Source: Polycladidibacter hongkongensis (GTDB lineage: Bacteria > Pseudomonadota > Alphaproteobacteria > Rhizobiales > Stappiaceae). Taken from it: a stretch of DNA of 64,000 bases. Position numbers and translations under genes: made by a program. The stretch lies in NCBI RefSeq assembly GCF_001561995.1, contig NZ_LLWC01000009.1, positions 62,001-126,000 on the forward strand. Reading direction: 5' to 3'. Within the stretch, counting starts at the first letter, position 1. Every line of letters starts with the position of its first letter. The notes below the pieces were generated by a model that saw only the letters and a list, made by a program, of their open reading frames with translations, was not told where the DNA came from and searched no databases. Positions 1 through 10,600 of the stretch are shown in pieces.

Positions 1-10
1 AAAACAGTCA

Positions 11-2257
11 ATGCAGCAGACAAAAGAAGCCCGCTTGCACTCAAGCAGTGTCGATTATCTGCAAAGCCTTCTGGAAACAGAAGATTGCCTTATGCTTGTT
101 TGGGATCATCCTCAAGCAGCGCCTAAGTTGCTCGGCCATGCAATCCGTAATGCCGAGGTGCCAATAGAGGCACGTCAGATAATAGCCTTTGAAGATTGGT
201 TGGAAGGCACGTCCGCAGAAGCCTTGCGCGCTTATCTGCGCCATTTACATGGTCATGGTGAGGCGTTCCGTGCGACGCTAACGACACTTGATGGCACCTA
301 TTTGGAGGCGTTAGGGCGCACCGCTGGCGCAGCACTGGTCTTACGTCTGCGGGATTTGACTGATGACCGCCAGCTTAGTGCTCGCCTACGCGAAAACAAC
401 GTTTTGTTGCGCCACCAGCAAGCAAGCTTGCGTAACTTACTCGATGCGATGCCCGGCCCCGCTTGGCAGCGCGACCGATACGGAAAGCTTGTTTGGGTTA
501 ATCAGGCTTATGTTGAGGCCGTTGATGCGCGCACGCGCAAACAAACTCTGGAAGGGGCAACCGAGCTGCTTGATGCAAAGGGCCGGGAACGTCTTAGCCT
601 TATGCGAGATGCCAGCGGTTTGTTCTCCGCTCCTATGCCCGTCGTTGCCGCTGGGGAGCGTCGCGTATTCGACATCACGGACGTGAGGTCTGAAGATGGT
701 GCCGCGGGGCTCGCTGTTGATATCAGCGAACTGGAGCGCGTGCAGCAGCAATTACGCCGCACCTTGGAATCGCATCGCCGTACGCTCGATCTTTTGCAAA
801 CAGCAGTTGCAGTTTTTGGTGCTGACAAACGTCTTCAGTTTTACAATGCAGCGTTCGCCCAATTGTTTGGAATGGAAGAGGCACTACTGCAATCCAGCCC
901 TGAAGAGGGCGCTTTGCTTGATGCCATGCGGGCCGCACGTAAACTGCCAGAGCAGGCCGACTACCGCCTTTGGCGCGCAAAGCATTTGGAAGCCTATCAA
1001 TCTCTTGAGCCCCAAGAAAACTGGTGGTACCTGCCTGATGGACAGGCGCTACGCGTAATCGTCAGTCCCCACCCGCAGGGTGGCGTCACCTATATCTACG
1101 AGAACGTGACTGAAAGGCTTAATCTGGAAAGCCGCTACAATGCTTTGATGAGTGTACAGGGGGAAACCCTTGAAAATCTGAGTGAGGCAGTCGCAGTGTT
1201 TGGTTCCAATGGTCGCCTGCGCCTCTCTAATCCAGCCTTTGCATCATTGCTACGCTTGAAGGAAACAGACCTAGAGGGCGAGCCGCATATAAGCGCGTTG
1301 GTTTTGCGCGCAAAACCGCATTTCACCAAACCAAATAAGTGGGAACACTTGTCCAGCGGCATTACAGGCCTTGACGATACGCGTACTCACACACAAGGTC
1401 GGATGGAGCGCACGGATGGCGTCGTCACCGATTATGCATTGCTGCCGCTACCCGATGGTGGAACTCTCGTCAATTTTGTTGATGTGACCGCCTCGGTAAA
1501 CATCCAGCGGGCGCTGACCGAAAAGAACGAAGCCTTGCAAAAGGCAGACCAGCTCAAAAACGCATTTATCGAGCATGTGAACTATGAGCTACGTTCACCA
1601 CTTACCAACATTATCGGCTTTTCCCAATTGCTCGCAGACCCGATATTCGGTGCATTGACAAACAAGCAACGTGAATATGTTAGCCATATTGAAAGCTCTT
1701 CTGAGGCGCTGCTCTCAATAATCAATAACATTCTTGATCTGGCGACCCTTGATGCAGGCATCATGAAGCTGGACCTCGATGACGTTGATATCAAGGCAGC
1801 GGTTGATGAGGCGGTCCAAGGGCTGCAAGATCGACTGCTTGAAGGCAATATCCAGATAGAAACAGTGTTCTCGCCCAATCTGGGTTCGATGCGCGCAGAT
1901 GCTCGGCGGATCCGCCAAATCCTGTTTAATCTCTTGTCAAACGCTGTCCGCCACTCTGTTAATGGCAGTAAGGTAGAGATCAGCTGCAAACGCCTCAGCG
2001 CTGGGGTGGTGATTAAAGTGAGCGATCATGGCAGCGGCATCCCAGAAAACATGGTGGAAGAAGTCTTTTCCCGCTTTGTTTCGCAAGAAGGGGATGGCGG
2101 AAAGCAGGGCGCGGGCCTTGGTCTGCCAATTGTTAAGAGCTTCGTCGAGTTACACGGTGGTTCGGTAGAGATCGAGACATCAGAAGGCATGGGCACCACT
2201 GTGATTTGCCGCTTCCCCCTGCAGCCTAACACAAACTCGCTTGACGCTGCCGAATAG
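11..2257 (+). CDS. divL: DivL-type pseudo-histidine kinase, 5' end probably truncated
   Basis: Multi-PAS sensor kinase of 748 visible residues: PAS-like domains fill about residues 130-500, then a HisKA-like dimerisation helix and a C-terminal HATPase with an N box (FNLLSNAVRH) and G boxes (DHGSGIP, GAGLGLP). Where kinases carry the phospho-acceptor His, this one reads NYELRSPL, placing Tyr525 (codon at 1583) at that position. That is the hallmark of DivL, which in Caulobacter controls CckA and cell polarity through DivK rather than by ordinary His phosphorylation. Caulobacter DivL has about 25 more residues ahead of the Tyr, including a membrane anchor that is absent here. The frame stays open to base 2, so the true start probably lies left of the window. 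The tsaE-amgK gene follows 46 bases later. Confidence 0.88.
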   Translation: MQQTKEARLHSSSVDYLQSLLETEDCLMLVWDHPQAAPKLLGHAIRNAEVPIEARQIIAFEDWLEGTSAEALRAYLRHLHGHGEAFRATLTTLDGTYLEALGRTAGAALVLRLRDLTDDRQLSARLRENNVLLRHQQASLRNLLDAMPGPAWQRDRYGKLVWVNQAYVEAVDARTRKQTLEGATELLDAKGRERLSLMRDASGLFSAPMPVVAAGERRVFDITDVRSEDGAAGLAVDISELERVQQQLRRTLESHRRTLDLLQTAVAVFGADKRLQFYNAAFAQLFGMEEALLQSSPEEGALLDAMRAARKLPEQADYRLWRAKHLEAYQSLEPQENWWYLPDGQALRVIVSPHPQGGVTYIYENVTERLNLESRYNALMSVQGETLENLSEAVAVFGSNGRLRLSNPAFASLLRLKETDLEGEPHISALVLRAKPHFTKPNKWEHLSSGITGLDDTRTHTQGRMERTDGVVTDYALLPLPDGGTLVNFVDVTASVNIQRALTEKNEALQKADQLKNAFIEHVNYELRSPLTNIIGFSQLLADPIFGALTNKQREYVSHIESSSEALLSIINNILDLATLDAGIMKLDLDDVDIKAAVDEAVQGLQDRLLEGNIQIETVFSPNLGSMRADARRIRQILFNLLSNAVRHSVNGSKVEISCKRLSAGVVIKVSDHGSGIPENMVEEVFSRFVSQEGDGGKQGAGLGLPIVKSFVELHGGSVEIETSEGMGTTVICRFPLQPNTNSLDAAE

Positions 2258-2303
2258 CACTGGCAATTCTGCCTGTATCCCCTTTGGCGAATAACGGAAT
2301 ATC

Positions 2304-3788
2304 ATGCGCATTCAACTTGATACCCAACAACAAACCGAGGCGCTTGCCGCAGATATTGCCGACTTGCTACAACGCGGCGATGTGATTACCCTTAACGGCG
2401 ATCTGGGGACGGGAAAATCAACTTTTTCGCGCGCCTTGTTGCGTTACTTGGCGCAAGATCAAGCGCTGGAAGTGCCAAGCCCGACTTTCACAATCGTGCA
2501 GACCTACGATCTCCAACCTTTGCCCATCGCACACTATGATCTTTACCGGCTTGAAGAGCCAGAAGAGCTGGAGGAGCTTGGCCTTGAAGATTATCTGCAA
2601 ACCGGCGCGGCGCTTATCGAGTGGCCACAAATGGGAGACTCGTCCTACTGGCCCGGCGCATTAGAAATGACGCTGGAAGAAACCAGTGATCCGCTACAGC
2701 GCGTTTTCACTCTGGCGAGTGACAATCCTACATGGCAACAACGCCTAGCTCGCTTGGAGAAAAGGCGACATTTTTTGCAAGAGGCCGCTTGGAACACAGC
2801 GCAGCGCGCCAGAATGAAGGCGGATGCGTCACAGCGAACATTTCAGCGCCTTGTTAGCGCGCCCCATTCAGCTGTGTTGATGGACTACCCCGCACGAACG
2901 GGAGAGCCAGTGGCAGAAGGAGACAAGCTGCCATACAGCCAGCTGGTTCACTTGGCACAAAATACACAGCGATATCTGGATATCACCCGCCTGCTACAAC
3001 GCGCCAACATCTCGGTGCCCGATGTTTTCGCCGCTGAGACAGCTCATGGTTTTGCCCTTCTGGAAGATCTAGGGAGCGAGGCATTCACCACAGGCAATGA
3101 TCCGGAAGAGGCGCGCTATCTGGCCGCTATCGAGCAGTTGAGCGCCATACATGGCAAAGACTGGCAGGCGTTGGAAGCGGAAACTGGTGTAAGCCTGCTG
3201 CCCTACAGTACTGAGGTACTTCTTCGAGAGCAGCGCCTTTTTGCGCAATACTACCTGCCTTTCACGCAGGGCGGGGTGATAGCCTCAGAGGCATTCGAAG
3301 CATTGGAAGCACAGTGGCGTACTCAACTGGCAAAGCTAGAGGTCGCACCGCCCACCTGTGTCCTGCGCGATTATCACAGCCCAAACATTGTTTGGCGCTC
3401 GCAAGAGCAAGGGCTAAAGCGCCTCGCACTGGTTGACTTTCAGGATGCGGTACGTGGCCCCGCGGCTTACGATGTCGCATCGTTGATCTGGGATGCACGT
3501 GTGGATATGCCCGAGGGCCTCACAGAAAAACTACTGGCCTACTACTGCGAATTACAAGAGGCGGCGGAGCCAGCGTTCGATGCAGGGGTGTTTAGGCAGC
3601 AAGTGCATTTGTGCGGCGCACAGCGCAATGCTAAAATACTGGGCGGTTTTGTGCGCCTAGCGCAGGACTATGGCAAGCCGCAATATCTGGAGATGTTGCC
3701 TCGAATTGAGCGATATCTGGAGGCGGCCCTCCGATGCGGCCAACTCGAACAGTTACGCCAACTCATCAAGGCAACCATTAGCGATTGA
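2304..3788 (+). CDS. tsaE: TsaE-AmgK fusion: t6A ATPase plus anhydromuramic acid/sugar kinase
   Basis: Bifunctional 494-residue protein. Residues 1 to about 150 are TsaE, the ATPase that cycles the TsaB-TsaD complex making t6A37 in tRNA: Walker A GDLGTGKST (32-40), SPTFTIV, and HYDLYRL with IEWP. The rest is an aminoglycoside-phosphotransferase fold with the Brenner-type motif RDYHSPN (about 353-359) and VDFQDA, which match AmgK, the kinase that phosphorylates MurNAc/GlcNAc at C1 in cell-wall recycling. The next gene is murU, whose product uses MurNAc-1-phosphate, which supports the AmgK assignment. This fusion is common in alphaproteobacteria. The substrate of the kinase half is inferred from family and context. 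Confidence 0.9.
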   Translation: MRIQLDTQQQTEALAADIADLLQRGDVITLNGDLGTGKSTFSRALLRYLAQDQALEVPSPTFTIVQTYDLQPLPIAHYDLYRLEEPEELEELGLEDYLQTGAALIEWPQMGDSSYWPGALEMTLEETSDPLQRVFTLASDNPTWQQRLARLEKRRHFLQEAAWNTAQRARMKADASQRTFQRLVSAPHSAVLMDYPARTGEPVAEGDKLPYSQLVHLAQNTQRYLDITRLLQRANISVPDVFAAETAHGFALLEDLGSEAFTTGNDPEEARYLAAIEQLSAIHGKDWQALEAETGVSLLPYSTEVLLREQRLFAQYYLPFTQGGVIASEAFEALEAQWRTQLAKLEVAPPTCVLRDYHSPNIVWRSQEQGLKRLALVDFQDAVRGPAAYDVASLIWDARVDMPEGLTEKLLAYYCELQEAAEPAFDAGVFRQQVHLCGAQRNAKILGGFVRLAQDYGKPQYLEMLPRIERYLEAALRCGQLEQLRQLIKATISD

Positions 3789-3805
3789 ACGAGACTCCGC
3801 GAACA

Positions 3806-4525
3806 ATGACAGCCCTTTTCCCGCAAAAAATCTTTGTTCTTGCCGCAGGCTATGGCACGCGCATGGCGCCTTTGACAAACACCATGCCCAAACCTTTGGT
3901 GAAGGTTGCCGGGCGGCCTTTGTTGCAATGGGTGTTAGATGCGCCGCGCGCCGCTGAGGTGCCTGAAGCCGTGGTAAACTGCCACTACTTTGCCGAGCAA
4001 ATCGAAGCACACCTAGCCACTCCGCAAGGCCTTGCAATCACAATTTCAGATGAGCGTGAGCAGCTATTGGAAACGGGTGGCGCCCATATCAAAGCCCGTG
4101 ATTTACTGGGCGATGCGCCTTATTTTGCCACCAATGCCGATAGTTTCTGGGCACCGGAGAGCGGCGCTAACCTCCGCTCTTTGGCTAAGGCATGGCAAGA
4201 TGAGGCAATGGATGTTCTGTTGCTGCTTGCCAGCAAAGAAGCCGCTGTTGGCTACCACGGTCAAGGTGATTTCTTTATGGACTCGCAGGGCCGATTAACG
4301 CGGCGAGGCAATGCAAACAACGCTCCTTTTGTTTATTCTGGCACGATGCTGCTGCATCCGCGTATTCTCACAGGTGCGCCTTGTGCGCCATTTTCATTTA
4401 ATCAGTTTTTCGATAAGGCCTTGGCTGGTGGGCGCTTGTTTGGGATCCGCGGGCAGGGGCAGTGGCTGCATGTGGGCGACCCTGCGGCGATCCAGCAAGC
4501 AGAGCAGGCCATCACCAAAGCCTAA
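3806..4525 (+). CDS. murU: N-acetylmuramate-1-phosphate uridylyltransferase MurU
   Basis: Sugar-phosphate nucleotidyltransferase of 239 residues. The signature loop GYGTRM (15-20) followed by PLTNTMPKPL is the nucleotide-binding motif of this superfamily, and NADSFW carries the metal-binding Asp. MurU converts MurNAc-1-P and UTP into UDP-MurNAc, bypassing de novo MurA/MurB synthesis. I chose ATG 3806, since an in-frame TTG at 3785 would overlap the upstream stop. The gap to the tsaE-amgK stop is 17 bases, so the kinase and uridylyltransferase steps are probably co-expressed. A mannose-1-phosphate guanylyltransferase-like role is the alternative, but context favours MurU. Confidence 0.87.
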   Translation: MTALFPQKIFVLAAGYGTRMAPLTNTMPKPLVKVAGRPLLQWVLDAPRAAEVPEAVVNCHYFAEQIEAHLATPQGLAITISDEREQLLETGGAHIKARDLLGDAPYFATNADSFWAPESGANLRSLAKAWQDEAMDVLLLLASKEAAVGYHGQGDFFMDSQGRLTRRGNANNAPFVYSGTMLLHPRILTGAPCAPFSFNQFFDKALAGGRLFGIRGQGQWLHVGDPAAIQQAEQAITKA

Positions 4526-4558
4526 GACGCAGACGCGTGCGCGCAAGAGGAGGGGCAC

Positions 4559-7500
4559 ATGAGGGCACCCAATATCTTCAGCATTTCGCCAGACAAGCCT
4601 TTTTTGCCTGTTTTGGTCGAGGCATTGCTTGCGGGAGAGTTGGTTCCCGGGTTCGATCCCCATGCCCACCCCTTGGCACTGGCAGATGTTACAATTTATG
4701 TACCGACCCGCCGGGCTGCGCGTGTCCTGCCGGAAATTCTGCGCAAGGCGCTGGGCAATCAAGTTGCGCTGCTCCCGCGCATTCGTCCGCTGGGCGATGT
4801 GGAGGAAGACGAACAGGTACTGCGAGGCCGCCCTGATACCGAGGCATTACCACCGGCTATTGATGAAATGGATCGAAAACTTGCCATGACACGTCTTGTC
4901 TGGGCGTGGAAGGGGCGGTTGCGCAGCCAAATTCTCGGTTTGCCAGAGGATGAGATCTCGCAAATTCCTGCCAGCGTCGCAGATGCGGCGTGGTTAGCAA
5001 GCAATTTGCTTACCTTAATGGATGAGGTGCAAACGGAAGAGGCAGATTGGCATCGCCTGCAAGAGTTGGTGCCAGCAGAGCACGCACAATACTGGCAAAT
5101 AACGCTGGAATTCCTAAAAATTGTCACCGACCAATGGCCCGCATTTTTACAAGCGGCCCAAAAGATGGATCCAAAGCATCGCCGCTCAGCCCTAATTCGC
5201 AAGGAAGCGCGCCGATTGGTAGAGGACCCGCCATCAGGGCCGGTAATCATTGCAGGGGCAACAGGCTCCTTTCCGGCTACCGCTGAGTTGATGAAAGCCG
5301 TGCTTGCCCTGCCAAATGGTGCTTTGGTTCTGCCGGGCCTCGATCACCAGATGGACGAACCAAGCTGGCAGGCCTTGCTGGAAGAAGAAAGCGGCAAGCG
5401 CATTTCCGGCCATGCGCAATACTCCCTTCGCGCGCTGTTACAAGCCTTGGCTTTGGAGCGAAAAGACGTGCATCCACTCGGTTCTCCTAATAGCGAGCAT
5501 GGTGCTGCCAGCGCGAACCTGCAAGATCGCATTGAAATTGTTGGTGAAGCGCTGCGCCCTGCGGAGACGACGGAGAAGTGGCGGAATTTCTTTGCCTCCC
5601 CACTTGCACTGCGTCGACAGGCTGCCTTCGCGGATATTAGCCAAATAACTGCAAAAACTCAGGCACAAGAGGCACTTGCGATTGCCCTATGCCTGCGTGA
5701 GGCTGTGGAAGGCGGCAAGCAAGTAGCGCTGGTTACACCCGATCGTGCGCTGGCCCGCCGGGTCGCCTCTGATCTGACCCGCTGGTCAATCCTTGTCGAT
5801 GACACGGCCGGCCGACCACTGGAACACACCCCGCCGATGGTACTTTGTATGCTGGTGGCGAAGCTGGCGTTGCAGGGCCTCTCGCCGGTGGAGCTGTTAG
5901 CCCTTCTGAAACACCCGCTCGCCCGCCTTGAAATGCAGCCTAAAGAGATCCGCTCGGCTGCCCGGGCTCTGGAGCGTGGCGTTTTGCGCGGGCCGCAACC
6001 GCGCCCGGGCACGAGTGGCTTGCTGGCCGCCATCGCCGCCGCCAAAGCACAGCAGCAGGAAAATGCCCATGTCCCACGCTGGAAAAAGGTGCTTGAGGAA
6101 GACTGGGAAGTTATAGAGCAGCTTGTAACACGCTTACAACAAGCCCTTGCGCCATTGGAAGAGCAGTTGCAACGCCATGGCGATATCCCGCTGGCAGACT
6201 TGGTCAAAGCGCATGTGGAGGCAACACTTGCGGTTGCCAAAGAGCCTGATGGTTCTACGCAAGAGCTCTTCAAAGGAGAAAACGGCCAAGCCTTGGCAGT
6301 AACGCTTACCAGCTTACTGGAGGCGGAAGCTGTTGGCCTTGCAATACCGGCAGAAGAGTGGCCCGGCGTTTTTGCTGCATTGACAGCGGGCAGTGCAGTG
6401 CGCTCGCGCTTGCCAGCAGATCCGCGCATTCATTTGCTGGGGCCGATGGAAGCACGGCTGCAATCCTATGATCTTGTTGTGCTTGGGGGGCTGAATGAAG
6501 GCACGTGGCCCCAAAAAACACGAAATGACCCATGGCTCAATCGCCCGATGAAAGGGCAAATCGGGCTGGATCCGCCAGAGCGGCGCATCGGCACCGCCGC
6601 CCATGACTTTTTAAGCAATCTGGGCGCGCCAGAGGTTGTGCTCTCGCGGGCACAGCGGGTTGATGGCGCGCCAACGGTTGCCTCGCGCTGGTTACAACGC
6701 ATCAACACACTTGCAGGCGCCCCGCAGCAAACAGCAATGCAAGCACGCGGAAGCAAATACTTGCATTGGGCAGAAGAGCTTGACCGCGCCTTTATGGCAG
6801 TAAGCCCGGCGCAGCGGCCACACCCCAAGCCACCGGTTGTCGCTCGCCCGCGCCAACTCTCTGTCACCATGGTTGAAACCCTTATCCGAGATCCCTACGA
6901 GGTGTACGCCCGCAAGGTGCTTGCGCTGGATGAGGTCGACCCCATTGGCGGCGAGCCCAACGCAGCAGATAAAGGCACAATTATTCACGAGGCACTTGCA
7001 AACTTCCTCGATGAACACTTTGAAGGGCCCTACGATGAGCGTGCCGTGGCAGCCCTTCTTGATGCCGGTCGCCGCGCGTTTGGTCCGGTTGAGGCTTTCC
7101 CGGAAATTCGGGCCATCTGGTGGCCCCGCTTTGAGCGCATCGCGCGCGAATTTGTCGCCTATGAGCACGGCAATGCCCCAGATGTTTATGATCGCTTCCT
7201 CGAAACCTTTGGCAGCGCGAAAATGCAGCGGCCGGGATATGAATTTGAGCTCACCGGCCGCGCAGACAGGATTGACCAGCGCAAAGCAGGGGAGCTGGTG
7301 CTGATTGATTACAAAACCGGTGTGCCCCCCACCCAAAAGCAGGTCGAGGCGCTGCTCTCGCCCCAGTTGCCGCTAGAAGTGGCTATGCTGCGCAGAGGCG
7401 CGTTTGAGGATGTCCCTTCGGATATGCCGGTAGCGAACATGTCTTACATGCAGCTTACCGGTGGTCGCCCCGCGTTGAAGCTGGTTGCTATCACCCCGAA

Positions 7501-7693
7501 AGAGCAAAGCGTGGCCGAACTGGCAGAAGAAGCATGGCAAAAGCTGGAGCGTCTGGTTAGTGCCTATGAAAACCCAGCATATGGCTACATGTCCCGCGCG
7601 AGGGTACTGAAAGAACGGCAATGGGCCAGTGGCTATGATCATCTGGCCCGTGTGGCGGAATGGTCTCTAAGTGAAAACGGGGAGGACAGCTGA
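4559..7693 (+). CDS. addB: AddB subunit of the AddAB double-strand-break helicase-nuclease
   Basis: Large protein of 1044 residues, typical length for the alphaproteobacterial AddB family. The C-terminal third carries a PD-(D/E)XK nuclease of the RecB/PDDEXK_1 type: EFELTGRADRID near residues 893-904 and LIDYKTG near 915-921 supply the acidic and Lys residues. I see no cysteine cluster flanking the nuclease, unlike the Fe-S AddB of Bacillus. The start ATG 4559 follows a strong ribosome site (AAGAGGAGGGG). The stop overlaps the addA start (TGATG), so the two subunits are translationally coupled. With AddA it resects DNA ends to load RecA. Confidence 0.95.
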   Translation: MRAPNIFSISPDKPFLPVLVEALLAGELVPGFDPHAHPLALADVTIYVPTRRAARVLPEILRKALGNQVALLPRIRPLGDVEEDEQVLRGRPDTEALPPAIDEMDRKLAMTRLVWAWKGRLRSQILGLPEDEISQIPASVADAAWLASNLLTLMDEVQTEEADWHRLQELVPAEHAQYWQITLEFLKIVTDQWPAFLQAAQKMDPKHRRSALIRKEARRLVEDPPSGPVIIAGATGSFPATAELMKAVLALPNGALVLPGLDHQMDEPSWQALLEEESGKRISGHAQYSLRALLQALALERKDVHPLGSPNSEHGAASANLQDRIEIVGEALRPAETTEKWRNFFASPLALRRQAAFADISQITAKTQAQEALAIALCLREAVEGGKQVALVTPDRALARRVASDLTRWSILVDDTAGRPLEHTPPMVLCMLVAKLALQGLSPVELLALLKHPLARLEMQPKEIRSAARALERGVLRGPQPRPGTSGLLAAIAAAKAQQQENAHVPRWKKVLEEDWEVIEQLVTRLQQALAPLEEQLQRHGDIPLADLVKAHVEATLAVAKEPDGSTQELFKGENGQALAVTLTSLLEAEAVGLAIPAEEWPGVFAALTAGSAVRSRLPADPRIHLLGPMEARLQSYDLVVLGGLNEGTWPQKTRNDPWLNRPMKGQIGLDPPERRIGTAAHDFLSNLGAPEVVLSRAQRVDGAPTVASRWLQRINTLAGAPQQTAMQARGSKYLHWAEELDRAFMAVSPAQRPHPKPPVVARPRQLSVTMVETLIRDPYEVYARKVLALDEVDPIGGEPNAADKGTIIHEALANFLDEHFEGPYDERAVAALLDAGRRAFGPVEAFPEIRAIWWPRFERIAREFVAYEHGNAPDVYDRFLETFGSAKMQRPGYEFELTGRADRIDQRKAGELVLIDYKTGVPPTQKQVEALLSPQLPLEVAMLRRGAFEDVPSDMPVANMSYMQLTGGRPALKLVAITPKEQSVAELAEEAWQKLERLVSAYENPAYGYMSRARVLKERQWASGYDHLARVAEWSLSENGEDS

Positions 7694-10600
7694 TGCAGAT
7701 CCCTGCAAAAACTCTCGATAGCCAGCGCAGCGCCGCAGATCCGGGGAATTCCGCTTGGGTGAGTGCTAACGCAGGCTCGGGCAAAACCTTCGTACTCGCC
7801 CGCCGCGTGGTGCGCCTGCTGTTAAAAGGCACGGACCCTGCGAAAATCCTGTGCCTGACGTTTACTAAAGCTGCCGCCTCGGAAATGGCAACCCGTGTCT
7901 ATGATTTGCTGGCAGGCTGGACAGAAATGCCCGAGGCAGACCTTGCCAATGAGCTGGAAAGCATCGAGGGGCAGCACCCAAGTGCCGAGCACATCGCCGC
8001 AGCACGTCGGCTGTTTGCCAAGGCTCTGGAAACACCCGGCGGTTTGAAAATCCAGACAATTCATGCCTTTTGCGAAGCGCTGCTGCATCAGTTTCCGCTG
8101 GAGGCCAATGTGGCGGGTCATTTCTCGGTGCTGGATGACCGCCTTGCGGGGGAGCTGCTGGCTGCTGCGCGCGCGCGTGTTCTGTTCTCAGCCGAGATGG
8201 AGCCGGAAAGCCAGCAAGGGCAAGCACTTGCTGTGCTGATTGATAATCTCTCGGATAAAGCGTTTGCCGAATGTTTGGGGGAGTTTATCACCAAGCGGGA
8301 TAGCTTCCGTAATTGGATTGTGGCCGCTGGCTCGCTGGAAAACGCATTGGATGAGCTGTATCCTCTATTTGGTGCGCCCCAAGGTGCGACAAAGCAAAGT
8401 TTGGCCGAACAAATTCAAAGGCAGTGCCTTTTCTCCGCCGAAGATATGCGCGCCGCCGCTTCTGCTCTCATGGAGGGCGGTAAAAGCGATTGTGATCGTG
8501 CCGCCCGGCTTAATAGCGCAGCAGATGAAATAGGCAAACCCGGATGGAGCGCGATTTGGCTGGAAATCTTCCTGACGAGCACGCGCCAACCACGCAAAAG
8601 CCTTGCAACAAAGAAAATTCAAAGCGGTTACCCGCAAATACACGAAAAACTTTGCCAAGAGCAAGCCCGCCTTGTGGAGCTTCTCCAGAAAGAAAACGCG
8701 GTGCAAAGCGTTGTGGTAACCGGCGCCTTGGTGCGCCTTGCTGAAGCCGTGATCGGATTTTACGAGGCAGAAAAAACCCGGCGCGGCTATCTGGATTTTG
8801 AAGACCTTGTGGTGCGCACGGCAAACTTGCTCAGCCGCTCTGATGCTGCACAGTGGGTACAGTATAAGCTGGATCGTGGCCTCGATCATATCCTTGTCGA
8901 TGAAGCGCAAGATACCAGCCCCCGCCAATGGCAAATTATCCGCGCACTGGCAGAGGAGTTTTTCGCAGGGGAAGGCGCCCGCCGCACTGAACCCACCATT
9001 TTCGCCGTGGGCGATGAAAAGCAATCTATTTATTCATTCCAAGGGGCCAAGCCAGCTTACTTCGCTGATATGCGCCGCTTTTTCGCTCGCAGTGCTGAAA
9101 GAGCAGCCAAGCCTTTCGCCGGTGTGGAGCTTAACCTCTCATTTCGCTCTACGCCGGATGTGCTTGCCGCCGTTGACAAAGTATTTGCCGAACCCGATGC
9201 CTATCAAGGCTTGTCGCAGGAGAATGTTGCGCCGGTGCATGAAGCCATCCGCGCCAAGCACGTTGGGCAAGTGGAGATCTGGCCTTTGGCGGCAGAGCAG
9301 GAGCTGACAGAGCCGGAAGACTGGGCAGTGCCGATTGACAAGGTCGCCAGCAACTCTGCCATGGTGCAACTGGCCACCCGCATTGCCGAGCAAATACGAG
9401 ATTGGAATGCGCAAGGCATCGCCTCCCCGGGGGATGTGCTGGTGTTGGTGCGCAAGCGTGGCGCTTTTGTGGAAGCGCTTAACCGCGAGCTCAAGCGGCT
9501 GGATATTCCCGCAGCCGGTGCCGACAGGTTTGTGCTAACAGATCACATCGCGGTGAAGGATCTTATTGCCCTTGCGCGCTTTATATTGCTACCGGAAGAT
9601 GATCTCGCCCTCGCCTGCGTGCTAAAAAGCCCGCTCTTTGGCCTTGATGATGCTGACTTGTTTGAAATTGCGCGCGAAACTCCAGAGCAAACCCGCCCGG
9701 GCACCCTCTGGCAAATGCTACTGCGCAAGAGTGAAGATCAGCCAAAATGGCAGGTGCTGCGCAAACAGCTGGAGACATGGCGGGATCGCGCCGATTATGT
9801 CCCGCCTTTTGAGTTCTATGCGAAAATTCTCGGCGCGGATGGCCAGCGTCAACGGTTTCGTGCCCGCCTTGGTAGCGAGGTGGATGACGTTCTGGATGAG
9901 TTTCTCTCGCTCACAATGAGTTATGAGCAGACAGGCACTCCCGGGTTGGAGGGCTTTGTTGCATGGCTACAAGAATCACCAACCGAGGTGAAGCGCGAGC
10001 TAAATGCTGCCACAGGCCTTCTGCGCATTATGACAGTGCACGGCTCGAAAGGGCTAGAGGCCCGCTTTGTTATCTTGGTGGATAATTGTGCCGCTCCGTT
10101 TACAGCCCAGCACGTGCCAGCCCTGTTGGAGCTGCCAAGAGAACAGCTTCGTACGATCAATTCGGCAGCAGAGACACCACCAGCCTTGGTCTGGGCGCCA
10201 GCGCAAAAAGAGCAAACACCAGCACACATAACAGCAATCGAGGCCTATAAAGCCGAGCAAGAGCAGGAGTATAGACGGCTTCTCTATGTCGCGCTTACCC
10301 GAGCCGAAGATCACTTGTTGGTTTGTGGCTGGGCAGGCAAGCGCGGTCCCTCACATGGCTGTTGGTATGAATTGGTGCACGCCGCATTGGCCTCTGATGC
10401 CAAAGAGATCATCGATGCCGCAGGCGATATTGCTGCATGGCAATGGACGCTAGGGGGCCGAACGGCTGATCTAGAAGCCCATGAGGTACCAGCTGCACAA
10501 TCTATTTCGCCGGAGGTATCTTCGCACCCTGCATTACCGCAGTGGATCAATAGCTCGCTTAGCGCACCTAAGAAGCCCTCTCGCTTACGCCCTTCTTCAT

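Noticed and set aside
5659-6429. 256-residue minus-strand open frame opposite addB
   Set aside because: Ser/Ala/Arg-rich antisense shadow; no motif.
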